Shown piece after piece: positions 27,880 to 36,435 of a DNA stretch of 64,000 nt. Source of the stretch: Lichenicola sp965198655 (lineage in GTDB: Bacteria > Pseudomonadota > Alphaproteobacteria > Acetobacterales > Acetobacteraceae); the NCBI GenBank assembly GCA_965198655.1, contig OZ240668.1, positions 1,488,001 through 1,552,000 on the forward strand, in the 5' to 3' direction. Within the stretch, counting starts at the first letter, position 1; each line of letters opens with the position of its first letter. The position numbers were made by a program, and so were the translations under genes. The notes beneath the pieces were generated by a model. It saw only the letters and a program-made list of their open reading frames with translations. It was not told the DNA's origin and ran no database searches.

Positions 27880-29082
27880 ATGTCCGTCGATGTCCTCGAA
27901 CTGCTCGGCGCCGCCGGCGCGGTCGCCTCCCTGGTGGTGTCGCTGCTGGTGCTTCGGCTCCTGCTGCTCGGGTCCGGCCGCGAGGACCAGGCGCTCCATC
28001 AGCTCGGCCGCCTGGAGCGCGACATGGCGGACCGGCTGGGGCAGGTCCGGCTTGGCATGGAGGAGCGCCTGGGCGGGCTCACCACGGTGATCGCGCGCGA
28101 GCAGGGCGAGGCGCGCACCGCCATGTCGAACGCCCTGCGTCAGATGGCCGAGCAGAGCGCTGCCCGGCTCGCGGCGATCCAGGCCTCGGTCAACGAGCAG
28201 CTTCACGCCGCGGTCGAGAAGCAGATGACCACCAGCTTCCAGCGCGTGCTGGAGCAGTTCGCGGCGGTGCAGAAGGCGATGGGCGAGGTGTCGTCCATGA
28301 CCGCGCAGATCGGCGACCTGAAGCGGCTGTTCTCCAACGTCAAGACGCGCGGCGGCTGGGGCGAGGCGCAGCTCCGCGCGATCCTGGACGACGTGCTGCC
28401 GGCGGGCGCCTACGAGACCAACCGCCGGCTCAACCCGTCCAGCGCCGAGGTGGTGGAGTTCGCGGTGCGCATGCCGATGCGCGGGGCTGCCGCGCCGCTG
28501 CTCGCGATCGACTCCAAGTTTCCGACCGAGGCGTACGAGCGGCTGCTGAACGCGGTGGACGCGGTGGACGCGGAGGCCGAGCGCGCGGCGCGTCGCACGC
28601 TGGAGGCGCTGGTGCGCATGGAGGCGCGCAAGATCGCGTCCAAGTACATCCTGCCGCCGGTGACGGTGGAGTTCGCGGTGCTCTATCTGCCGACCGACGG
28701 GCTGTATGCCGAGGTGGCGCGGGTGCCGGGGCTGATCGACGAGATCGGCCGCTCCTGCCGGGTGCTGGTGATGGGGCCGAGCCTGATCCCGGCGCTGCTG
28801 CGCACCATCCACCTCGGTTACGTGACGCTGGCGCTGGAGGAGAAGACCGAGGCGATCAGCCACCTGCTCGGCGCCACCCGGCAGGAGATGATCCGCATGG
28901 ACGGGGTGCTGGAGCGCCTGGGTCGCAACGCCGGCGCGATGAGCAACGCGATCGAGGAGGCCAGGCGCCGCACCCGTGTGGTGGCGCGCAAGCTGCGCGA
29001 GGTCGAGGCGCCGGATCCGGCGGCCTCCGCGGCGCTGCTCGAGCTGGAGGAGCACGGGCCGGATGGGCTGGCGGCCGATTGA
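27880..29082 (+). CDS. rmuC: DNA recombination protein RmuC
   Basis: RmuC limits sequence inversions at short inverted repeats and is thought to act as a nuclease on secondary structures during replication. The 400-aa protein has an N-terminal membrane helix (AAGAVASLVVSLLVLRLLLL), a long coiled coil (residues about 35-150), and the conserved RmuC domain with TRGGWGEAQLRAILDDVLPA, IDSKFPTEAYERLL and VLVMGPSLIPALLRTI. Its length is that of alphaproteobacterial members. It is divergent from the S1/P1 nuclease gene with about 235 bases between; a two-component pair follows after 94 bases. Confidence 0.93.
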   Translation: MSVDVLELLGAAGAVASLVVSLLVLRLLLLGSGREDQALHQLGRLERDMADRLGQVRLGMEERLGGLTTVIAREQGEARTAMSNALRQMAEQSAARLAAIQASVNEQLHAAVEKQMTTSFQRVLEQFAAVQKAMGEVSSMTAQIGDLKRLFSNVKTRGGWGEAQLRAILDDVLPAGAYETNRRLNPSSAEVVEFAVRMPMRGAAAPLLAIDSKFPTEAYERLLNAVDAVDAEAERAARRTLEALVRMEARKIASKYILPPVTVEFAVLYLPTDGLYAEVARVPGLIDEIGRSCRVLVMGPSLIPALLRTIHLGYVTLALEEKTEAISHLLGATRQEMIRMDGVLERLGRNAGAMSNAIEEARRRTRVVARKLREVEAPDPAASAALLELEEHGPDGLAAD

Positions 29083-29176
29083 ACGGCCCGTCGCGGCCGG
29101 TCCGTTCAAGCCGATTTCGGGCGTGACCGGGATTGGACTGGTCTGACGGTGCAGCCGTTCCCAAGTAGAAGGTGTC

Positions 29177-29902
29177 ATGACGTCTTCAGCCGAGTTCCTG
29201 TTCAAGGATGCCATGCGGCCGACGGGCCGGAGGGTGCTGCTGGTCGAGGATGACGCCGGGCTGGTGGGGGAGGTGGCGGCTGAGCTGAGCGGCCGTGGCT
29301 ACCAGGTCAGCCACGCCGCGAGCGGGCCGGACGGGCTCGACCAGGCGATGAGCGGCGCCTTCGACGTGCTGGTGCTGGACCGCATGCTGCCGGGCCTGGA
29401 CGGGCTCGCGGTGCTGGAACGGCTGCGTGCCGAAGGGGTGCGCACCCCGGTGCTGGTGCTGAGCGCGCTGTCAGCGGTGGACGACCGGGTGGTCGGGCTC
29501 AAGGCGGGCGGCGACGACTACCTTTCCAAGCCGTTCGCGATGGAGGAGCTGGCGGCCCGGCTGGAGGCGCTGCTGCGGCGTCCGGCCGAGGCGCGCGAAA
29601 CCGTGCTCCGCGCCGGCCCGGTGGAAATGGACCTGATCACCCGGCAGGCGCGGCGCGACGGCCGCAGCCTGGAGCTGCTGCCGCGCGAGTTCCGCCTGCT
29701 GGAATACATGGTGCGCCGCCCGAACCAGGTGCTGACCCGGGACATGCTGCTGGAGGACGTGTGGCACTACCGGTTCATCCCGCAGACCAACCTGGTGGAC
29801 GTGCATATCGGCAAGCTGCGCCGCAAGCTCGACCCGCCGGACGCGACGCCGCTGATCCAGAGCATACGCGGCGTCGGCTTCCTGCTTCGGACCGGAGACT
29901 GA
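29177..29902 (+). CDS. OmpR/PhoB-family response regulator
   Basis: A 241-aa regulator with a receiver domain (VLLVEDDAGL acidic pocket; phospho-Asp in VLVLDRMLPGLDGL near residue 66; conserved Lys in YLSKPFAMEEL). The C-terminal winged helix ends YRFIPQTNLVDVHIGKLRRK and IQSIRGVGFLL. It is paired with the sensor kinase immediately downstream, whose frame overlaps or abuts its stop. A short extension (residues 1-15) precedes the receiver; an internal ATG (MRPTGRRVLL) could also start it. The efflux operon downstream is a plausible but unproven target. Confidence 0.92.
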   Translation: MTSSAEFLFKDAMRPTGRRVLLVEDDAGLVGEVAAELSGRGYQVSHAASGPDGLDQAMSGAFDVLVLDRMLPGLDGLAVLERLRAEGVRTPVLVLSALSAVDDRVVGLKAGGDDYLSKPFAMEELAARLEALLRRPAEARETVLRAGPVEMDLITRQARRDGRSLELLPREFRLLEYMVRRPNQVLTRDMLLEDVWHYRFIPQTNLVDVHIGKLRRKLDPPDATPLIQSIRGVGFLLRTGD

Positions 29903-31344
29903 GCGCCCGACCCGGGTGGGGCGGGCCAGGCGCTGCAAGCATCGCGAGGCGACGGGCCGGGCGGTCGCTGGCGGACCTGTTCGGCACCGCGACCTTCCGG
30001 CTGACGCTCGGCTCCTCCGCGCTGCTGGCCGTGGTGGCGGTGCTGCAGTTCTCGCTGATCTACTGGCGCGTCACCCAGTACGAGGTCGAGCGGGCCGACC
30101 GCCTGCTCGACCGCGAGGCGGCGCTGCTGGCGGCGCAGGATGCGGCCCACCTGACCGAGCAGATGCGGCTCTGGGCGACCAACGACCTCAGGCTGCTGAT
30201 CACCGCAGCCGGGTTGTTCGACGCCGACCGCCATTCGATCGCCGGCAACCTGTCCGAGTGGCCAGAAGCGCTTCCGGTGGACGGCGCGATCCGCCAGATC
30301 ACCGTGCATCCGCAGGGCCAGGGGGTGCGCGAGGTGCGTGCCGAGGCGCTGCCGGTGGCGGGTGGGCGGGTGCTGGTGATCGGCCGCTCCTTGCGCGACC
30401 TCCAGCAGATCCGCAGCATCACCCTTGATGCCATTGAGACTGCATTGATTCCCGCATTGCTGTTCTCCCTCCTCGCCGGCGCCTGGCTCAGCCGGCGCAA
30501 CCTGGTCCGGGTCGGCCGCATGCAGTTGGCGATCGACCGGATCATGGAAGGCGGCCTGCACGCGCGCCTGCCGGTCGGGCGCGGCGGCGACGAGATGGCG
30601 CGGCTGGCGGGAAGCGTGAACCGCATGCTGGAGCGGCTGGAGCACCTGCTGGACGAGATCAAGGGCGTCGGCGACGACATCGCGCACGACCTGCGCACCC
30701 CGTTGTCGCGGGTGCGGGCGGGGCTGGAGCGGGCCATCCTGCACCCGCTGCCCGAGGGCGGGCTGCGCGTGGCGATCGAGCGCGCCGTCGCCGACCTGGA
30801 CCAGTGCTTCTCGGTGATCACCGCCCTGCTGCGGATCGGCGAGATCGAGAACGGGCGCCGGCAGGGCGGCTTCGCTGCCGTGGGGCTGCACGCGGTGGCG
30901 GCCGAGGTGGTCGAGCTCTACGAGCCGCTGGCGGAGGCGGCCGGGAACCGGCTGCTGCTCGATCCCCCGGAGGCGGCGCCGTTGCGGGGCGACCACGACC
31001 TGCTGATCGAGCTCGCCGCCAACCTGGTGGACAACGCGGTCAAGTTCACGCCGGCCGGCGGGCTGATCCGCGTGTCGGTGTCGCTGCGCGAGCGGCGTCC
31101 GGTGCTGCGTGTGTCGGATACCGGGATCGGCATCGCCGCGTCCGAGCGGGAGGCGGTGCTCCGGCGGTTCTACCGCTCGGACAAGAGCCGGCACATCCAG
31201 GGCAGCGGGCTCGGCCTGAGCCTGGCCAGCGCGATCGCGCGGCTGCATGGAGCCCGGCTGGTCGTCGAAGCGGCGGAAGCCGGCATCGGCACCGTGTTCG
31301 AGGTCGTGTTCCCGAAAACGGAACGGAACGAGACGTTGCCGTGA
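29899..31344 (+). CDS. EnvZ-type sensor histidine kinase
   Basis: An inner-membrane kinase partner of the response regulator. It has TM1 (LTLGSSALLAVVAVLQFSLI), a periplasmic sensor of about 130 residues, TM2 (ALIPALLFSLLAGAW), HAMP (residues about 200-250), the H box DDIAHDLRTPLSRVRAG, N box ELAANLVDNAVKFT, G1 VSDTGIGIA and G2 GSGLGLSLASAI. No ATG, GTG or TTG occurs between the regulator's stop and TM1. The choices are GTG at 29761 deep inside the regulator, a CTG at 29899 overlapping its TGA, or GTG at 30031, which would cut TM1. I use the CTG position, with low certainty. It is translationally coupled to the regulator. Confidence 0.85.
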   Translation: MSARPGWGGPGAASIARRRAGRSLADLFGTATFRLTLGSSALLAVVAVLQFSLIYWRVTQYEVERADRLLDREAALLAAQDAAHLTEQMRLWATNDLRLLITAAGLFDADRHSIAGNLSEWPEALPVDGAIRQITVHPQGQGVREVRAEALPVAGGRVLVIGRSLRDLQQIRSITLDAIETALIPALLFSLLAGAWLSRRNLVRVGRMQLAIDRIMEGGLHARLPVGRGGDEMARLAGSVNRMLERLEHLLDEIKGVGDDIAHDLRTPLSRVRAGLERAILHPLPEGGLRVAIERAVADLDQCFSVITALLRIGEIENGRRQGGFAAVGLHAVAAEVVELYEPLAEAAGNRLLLDPPEAAPLRGDHDLLIELAANLVDNAVKFTPAGGLIRVSVSLRERRPVLRVSDTGIGIAASEREAVLRRFYRSDKSRHIQGSGLGLSLASAIARLHGARLVVEAAEAGIGTVFEVVFPKTERNETLP

Positions 31345-31442
31345 CAAAAGATCACGATTCGAAAGCGGCGGACGACGATCCGACGCACCATCTCGCACGT
31401 TGTTCCCACGCCATCCGGCAGGTCCCGTGCCGGGAGAAAATC

Positions 31443-31847
31443 ATGCCCAGATCGTCATCCAGGTTCCAGTCTATCGTGTCCCGGCTTTCTGGGCCGTTGC
31501 GCGCCACGGCTGCGGCGGCCGCGGTGTTGGCCGCAGCCGGCTGCGACTATTATCCGCCCGGCTACGGGTATGGCTACGGCAGCTATTACGGTTACGGCAC
31601 GCCGTATGGCTACGGTTACGGCTACCCCTACGCCTTCGGATACGGCACCCCGTTCGGCTTCGGCTATGCCTACCCGTACGGCTTCGACTATTTCGGCTTC
31701 GGCCGCTTCGGCTACCCGTTCGGCTTCGGCTACGGCTTCGGGCGGTTCGGCTACGGATATGGCTATGGCCGGTTCGGCTACGGCGGCGGCTTCCACGGCG
31801 GCGGCTTCTACGGCGGCGGGTTCCATGGCGGCGGCGGCCATCGCTGA
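31443..31847 (+). CDS. Tyr/Gly/Phe-rich low-complexity lipoprotein
   Basis: A 134-aa protein starting MPRSSSRFQSIVSRLS, with an Ala-rich hydrophobic segment ending AAAGC, a fair lipobox. After the Cys nearly every residue is Gly, Tyr, Phe or Pro (YGYGYGSYYGYGTPYGYG and similar), ending in GGGFHGGGFYGGGFHGGGGH. GGGAG is upstream of the ATG. Such aromatic/Gly repeats form amyloid-like or phase-separating surface material in other proteins, and the His-Gly tail could bind metal; both are inferences. It sits between the sensor kinase and the RND operon. Function unknown. Confidence 0.65.
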   Translation: MPRSSSRFQSIVSRLSGPLRATAAAAAVLAAAGCDYYPPGYGYGYGSYYGYGTPYGYGYGYPYAFGYGTPFGFGYAYPYGFDYFGFGRFGYPFGFGYGFGRFGYGYGYGRFGYGGGFHGGGFYGGGFHGGGGHR

Positions 31848-32002
31848 CCCGGGTCGGGGCGTTGCCTAAACAGTAATTTCATTTATGCGCGCCGGCCGCC
31901 GTCCTACCCATCCCCGAGTGAACGGGACCGGGGCAGGGCGATGGGTCGGCGCATGCGGGACGGACGGCGCGGACAGGCGCTGTCACGGGTGAGTACGGCG
32001 CC

Positions 32003-35000
32003 TTGAACGCCATCGTCCTCACCGCGCTTAGGCGACCGCTGACCTTCGTCGTGCTGGCCATCCTGATCCTGCTGTTCGGGGGGCTGGCGGTGCTCAAGAC
32101 CCCCACCGACATCTTTCCGGCCATACGGGTGCCGGTGGTGGCGGTGGTGTGGACCTACAACGGGTTGACCCCGCAGGACATGTCCGGCCGGGTGATCTAC
32201 TACTACGAGCGCTCGCTGACCACCACGGTCAACAACATCGAGCACATCGAAAGCCAGTCGCTCTACGGCCGCGGCATCGTCAAGATCTTCTTCCAGCCCG
32301 GCACCGACGTGGCGGCGGCGCAGGCGCAGATCACCTCCATCTCGCAGACCGTGCTCAAGCAGATGCCGGCCGGGATCACGCCGCCGCAGGTGCTGGCGTT
32401 CGACGCCTCGTCGGTGCCGGTGCTGGACCTGCAGGTCGTTTCCGACAGCATGACCGGCTCCGAGCTCTACGACATGTCGTCGAACCTGATCCGGCCGGCG
32501 CTGATCTCGGTGCCCGGCACCGCGATCCCGAGCCCGTACGGCGGCAGCGCCGGCAACGTCGAGGTCGACCTGATCCAGTCCGCGCTGCTGGCGCACGGCC
32601 TGTCGGCGGCCGATATCGGGCGGGCGCTGGCCGGCCAGAACATCGTGCTGCCGGCCGGCGACCAGAAGATCGGGGCGATCGACTACCTGGTCGAGACCAA
32701 CGCCACGCCGCTGCAGGTCGCCACCTTCAACAGCCTGCCGGTCAAGCAGGTGGGCGGTGCCGTGGTCTACCTGCGCGACGTCGCCTTCGTGCACCGTGGC
32801 GGCCCGCCGCAGCAGAACATGGTGCTGGTGCGCGGCAAGCAGTCGGTGCTGATCGAGATCCTCAAGACCGGGGACGCCTCCACGCTGGACGTGGTGAAGG
32901 GGGTCAAGGCGAAGATCCCGCAGATCCTGCGCACCCTGCCGCCGGGGGTGTCGATCACGCCGCTGAACGACGCGTCCGGCTTCGTGCGCGAGTCGATCCT
33001 CGACGTGCTGCAGGAGATGCTGACCGCCGCCTGCCTCACCGGGCTGGTGGTGCTGCTGTTCCTGGGTTCCTGGCGCTCCACCCTGATCGTCGCCACCTCG
33101 ATCCCGCTGTCGATCCTGTGCTCGATCCTGCTGCTGTCCTGGTTCGGCCAGACCATCAACGTGATGACCCTCGGCGGCCTGGCGCTGGCGGTCGGCATCC
33201 TGGTCGACGACGCCACGGTGATGATCGAGAACATCGACACCCATCTCGAGATGACGGGCGAGGACGGCGGCCCGAAGGGGCTGGAACCGGCGATCATCGA
33301 CGCCGCCAACCAGATCGTGGTGCCGACCTTCGTGTCCACCCTGTGCATCTGCATCGTCTGGCTGCCGCTGTTCCAGCTTGGCGGGGTGGCCGGCTACCTG
33401 TTCCTGCCGCTCGCCGAGGCGATCGTGTTCGCGATGATCGCCTCCTTCATCCTGTCGCGCACGCTGGTGCCGACCATGGCCAACTGGCTGCTGCCCGCCC
33501 AGGTGGCGGCGCATCGCGACGCCGGCCACCACGCGCGGCGGCCGGGCCCGTTCACCCGGTTCCAGCGCGGCTTCGAGCGCCGCTTCACCCGCTTCCGCGA
33601 CCGCTACCGCCTGCTGCTGGAAGGGCTGGTGGCGGCGCGCGGCCGCTTCTCCGCCGGCCTGCTGGGCGCTGCGCTGGCCTCGCTGCTGTTGCTGGTGTTC
33701 GCCGGCGAGAACTTCTTTCCCGGCATCCGGTCGGACGAGATCGACATGCACCTGCGGGCGCCGATCGGCATGCGGCTGGAGGAGACCGGCAAGACCGCCA
33801 CCCTGGTGGACCAGCAGGTACGCCGCCTGCTGCACGGCCACGTCACCAGCATCGTGTCCAATTGCGGGCAGCCGGTCAGCGGCATCAACGAGGCCTACGG
33901 CTCGTCCGGCACGGTCGGCACCCAGGACTGCGACCTCAGCATCCTGCTGGACGACCCGGCCTCGCCGGTGGATCGGGACAGGCAGGTGTTGCGGGCCGGG
34001 CTCACGGAGCGGTTTCCCGGCACCGATTTCAGCTTCCTGCCCGGCGACATCACCGCCAAGATCCTCAACTTCGGCCTGCCGTCGCCGATCGACGTGCAGG
34101 TGACCGGGCGGAGCCTCGACGCCAACTACGCCTACGCCACGCGCATGGCGGCGCGGCTGAGGCGGATCGCCGGGATCGCCGACGTTCGGGTGCAGCAGGT
34201 GATGGGCGAGCCGACGCTGAGGATCAACTCGCGCCGCTCGTTCGCGCTCGGCATCGGGCTGACGGAGTCCGACATCGCGGGCAACGTGCTGGCGACGCTG
34301 TCGGGAAGCGGCCAGGTGGCGCCGACCTACTGGCTCGACACGTCCAACGGGGTGTCGCACCTGGTCAACATACAGACCCCGCAGGACCAGCTCGGCAGCA
34401 TGAACGACCTCGAAACCATTCCGGTCGACAATGGCGCCGCCAGCCCGTCCGGCCAGGCGCCGCAGGTGGTGGGCGCGCTGTCCCGCATCGCGCAGGTGGG
34501 CACGCCGGGGCTGGTGTCGCACTACTCGATCCTGCCGGTGATCGACGTCTACGCCAACGTGCAGGACCTCGACCTCGGCGCGGTCAGCGACAAGGTGAAC
34601 CGAATCGTGCGGCAGATGGAGCCGAGCCTGCCGCACGGCTCGACGGTCGGCATACGCGGCCAGGCGGTCACCATGCATCAGGCCTATGCCGAGCTTGTGG
34701 CCGGGCTCGCGTTGTCGATCGTGCTGATCTACCTGGTGATCGTGGTCAACTTCCAGTCCTGGCTGGACCCGTTCATCATCGTCAGCGCCCTGCCGGCGGC
34801 GCTGGCCGGGATAAGCTGGAGCTTGTTCCTGACCCACACCACCCTGTCGGTGCCCGCACTGACCGGCGCGATCATGTGCATGGGCACGGCGACCGCGAAC
34901 TCGATCCTGGTGGTCTCGTTCGCGCGGGAGCGCCTGGCCGAGCATGGCGACCCGGTGCTGGCCGCGATCGAGGCCGGCTACGGCCGCATACGGCCGGTAC

Positions 35001-35182
35001 TGATGACGGCGCTGGCGATGATCATCGGCATGCTGCCGATGTCGCTCAGCAACACCCAGAACGCCCCGCTCGGCCGCGCCGTGGTGGGGGGCTTGAGCGT
35101 CGCCACCGTTGCCACCCTCTTGTTCGTGCCCTGCGTGTTCGCGCTGCTGCACCGTTCCACGCACGAGGGAGCGCCCGCATGA
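32003..35182 (+). CDS. RND efflux permease (HAE1/CusA-like)
   Basis: The inner-membrane pump of a tripartite exporter, 1059 aa with the 12-TM, two-porter-loop layout. The TTG-started N-terminus (MNAIVLTALRRPLTFVVLAI) is TM1. TM4 carries VGILVDDATVMIENI with the paired Asp near residue 401 used in proton relay. Other marks are IEHIESQSLYGRG, the porter-domain FNSLPVKQVGGA, and the C-terminal TATANSILVVSFARERL. It is the first gene of an operon with adaptor and outer-membrane factor, each overlapping the previous by ATGA. Substrate is not evident from sequence. Confidence 0.93.
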   Translation: MNAIVLTALRRPLTFVVLAILILLFGGLAVLKTPTDIFPAIRVPVVAVVWTYNGLTPQDMSGRVIYYYERSLTTTVNNIEHIESQSLYGRGIVKIFFQPGTDVAAAQAQITSISQTVLKQMPAGITPPQVLAFDASSVPVLDLQVVSDSMTGSELYDMSSNLIRPALISVPGTAIPSPYGGSAGNVEVDLIQSALLAHGLSAADIGRALAGQNIVLPAGDQKIGAIDYLVETNATPLQVATFNSLPVKQVGGAVVYLRDVAFVHRGGPPQQNMVLVRGKQSVLIEILKTGDASTLDVVKGVKAKIPQILRTLPPGVSITPLNDASGFVRESILDVLQEMLTAACLTGLVVLLFLGSWRSTLIVATSIPLSILCSILLLSWFGQTINVMTLGGLALAVGILVDDATVMIENIDTHLEMTGEDGGPKGLEPAIIDAANQIVVPTFVSTLCICIVWLPLFQLGGVAGYLFLPLAEAIVFAMIASFILSRTLVPTMANWLLPAQVAAHRDAGHHARRPGPFTRFQRGFERRFTRFRDRYRLLLEGLVAARGRFSAGLLGAALASLLLLVFAGENFFPGIRSDEIDMHLRAPIGMRLEETGKTATLVDQQVRRLLHGHVTSIVSNCGQPVSGINEAYGSSGTVGTQDCDLSILLDDPASPVDRDRQVLRAGLTERFPGTDFSFLPGDITAKILNFGLPSPIDVQVTGRSLDANYAYATRMAARLRRIAGIADVRVQQVMGEPTLRINSRRSFALGIGLTESDIAGNVLATLSGSGQVAPTYWLDTSNGVSHLVNIQTPQDQLGSMNDLETIPVDNGAASPSGQAPQVVGALSRIAQVGTPGLVSHYSILPVIDVYANVQDLDLGAVSDKVNRIVRQMEPSLPHGSTVGIRGQAVTMHQAYAELVAGLALSIVLIYLVIVVNFQSWLDPFIIVSALPAALAGISWSLFLTHTTLSVPALTGAIMCMGTATANSILVVSFARERLAEHGDPVLAAIEAGYGRIRPVLMTALAMIIGMLPMSLSNTQNAPLGRAVVGGLSVATVATLLFVPCVFALLHRSTHEGAPA

Positions 35183-36435
35183 CCGTTGTCCGGGAGACGA
35201 GGCCGCGCCGCGGCGGGATGCGCATGGCGCTGTTGGGGCTCTTGTTGGCCGCGGCACTGGCTGGCTACGGGATCTGGTCGCGCGAAACCGCGCTGGCCGC
35301 GCTCGGCAACCGGGCCGACGACGCGGCGATCCCGCGCGTGCAGGTGGTGACCCCGGAGCCGGGCCCCACCAGCCGGACGGTCACCCTGCCCGGCAACATC
35401 AACGCCTGGTTCGAGGCGCCGATCTACGCGCAGATCTCCGGCTACGTGAAGATGTGGTACAAGGACTACGGCGCGCCGGTGAAGGCGGGAGAGCTGCTCG
35501 CCAGCATCGACAGCCCGACCACCGACGCCCAGTTGGCGGCCGCGCAGGCCGACCTGGCGGTGGCGCAGACCCGCTACAAGCTGGCCGCGGTGACCGCCGG
35601 CCGCTGGAAGGCGCTGTCCGGTACGCAGGCGGTGTCGCAGCAGGAGGTCGACGTGCAGACCGCCGGCGCCGCGGCGCAGAAGGCGGAGGTCGAGGTGGCC
35701 GACGAGCAGGTCGCGCGTTACCAGGCGCAGCACGCGTTCGAGCGCGTGGTGGCACCGTTCGACGGCGTGGTGACGTCGCGTCGCACCGATGTCGGCGACT
35801 ACGTCAACGCCGGCGGCGGCGACGTCGGCGCCCGCGGCGGCGCGTCCGAGCTGTTCAGCGTGGCCGACATCCACGCCATGCGGGTGTTCGTGTCGGTGCC
35901 GCAGGACTACGCCGACGTGCTGAAGCCGGGGCTGACCGCCACGCTGTCGCTGCCGCAAAGCCCGGGCACGCGGCTCGCCTTGCGGTTCCTGACCACCGCC
36001 AACGCGGTCAACCCGCAGAGCCGCACCGTGGTCACCGAGCTCACCGTCGACAATCCCGGGCACCTGCTGTGGCCGGGCACCTATGCCAGCGTGCAGCTCA
36101 CCGTGCCGGGCGATCCGAACATCCTGGTGCTGCCCGAACAGTCCATGCTGTTCCGGGCGCAGGGCATGCAGGTGGCGCTAGTGGACGGGCAGGACCGGGT
36201 GCACCTGCAGAACGTGACGCTTGGGCTGAACTTCGGCACCACGGTGCAGGTCCTGGCCGGGCTGAAGCGCACCGACCGGGTAATCGACAACCCGTCGCTC
36301 GGCCTGCTGGAGGGCGAGCAGGTGAAGGCGGTGCAGCCGGTGCATGGCTATGGCGAGCCCGCCCACGCCTCGGCGCCCGCGACCGTCTCGGCAGCGGCCG
36401 ATGCCGATGATCCGGAGGCGGGAGCGCTGCGATGA
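35179..36435 (+). CDS. RND efflux periplasmic adaptor subunit
   Basis: A 418-aa membrane-fusion protein linking pump and outer-membrane channel. It has an N-terminal anchor (MRMALLGLLLAAALAGYGIW), lipoyl halves (FEAPIYAQISGYVKMWYKDY and FERVVAPFDGVVTSRRTDVG) separated by an alpha-hairpin (ADLAVAQTRYKLAAVTAGRW), then the beta-barrel and membrane-proximal domains. Its ATG overlaps the permease stop (ATGA). It ends in an Ala/Asp-rich tail and in turn overlaps the outer-membrane gene by ATGA. Confidence 0.93.
   Translation: MTVVRETRPRRGGMRMALLGLLLAAALAGYGIWSRETALAALGNRADDAAIPRVQVVTPEPGPTSRTVTLPGNINAWFEAPIYAQISGYVKMWYKDYGAPVKAGELLASIDSPTTDAQLAAAQADLAVAQTRYKLAAVTAGRWKALSGTQAVSQQEVDVQTAGAAAQKAEVEVADEQVARYQAQHAFERVVAPFDGVVTSRRTDVGDYVNAGGGDVGARGGASELFSVADIHAMRVFVSVPQDYADVLKPGLTATLSLPQSPGTRLALRFLTTANAVNPQSRTVVTELTVDNPGHLLWPGTYASVQLTVPGDPNILVLPEQSMLFRAQGMQVALVDGQDRVHLQNVTLGLNFGTTVQVLAGLKRTDRVIDNPSLGLLEGEQVKAVQPVHGYGEPAHASAPATVSAAADADDPEAGALR

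Noticed and set aside
32149..35178. A long second frame through the RND permease
   Set aside because: It is only the upstream extension of the adaptor frame; the permease has all family motifs in its own frame.
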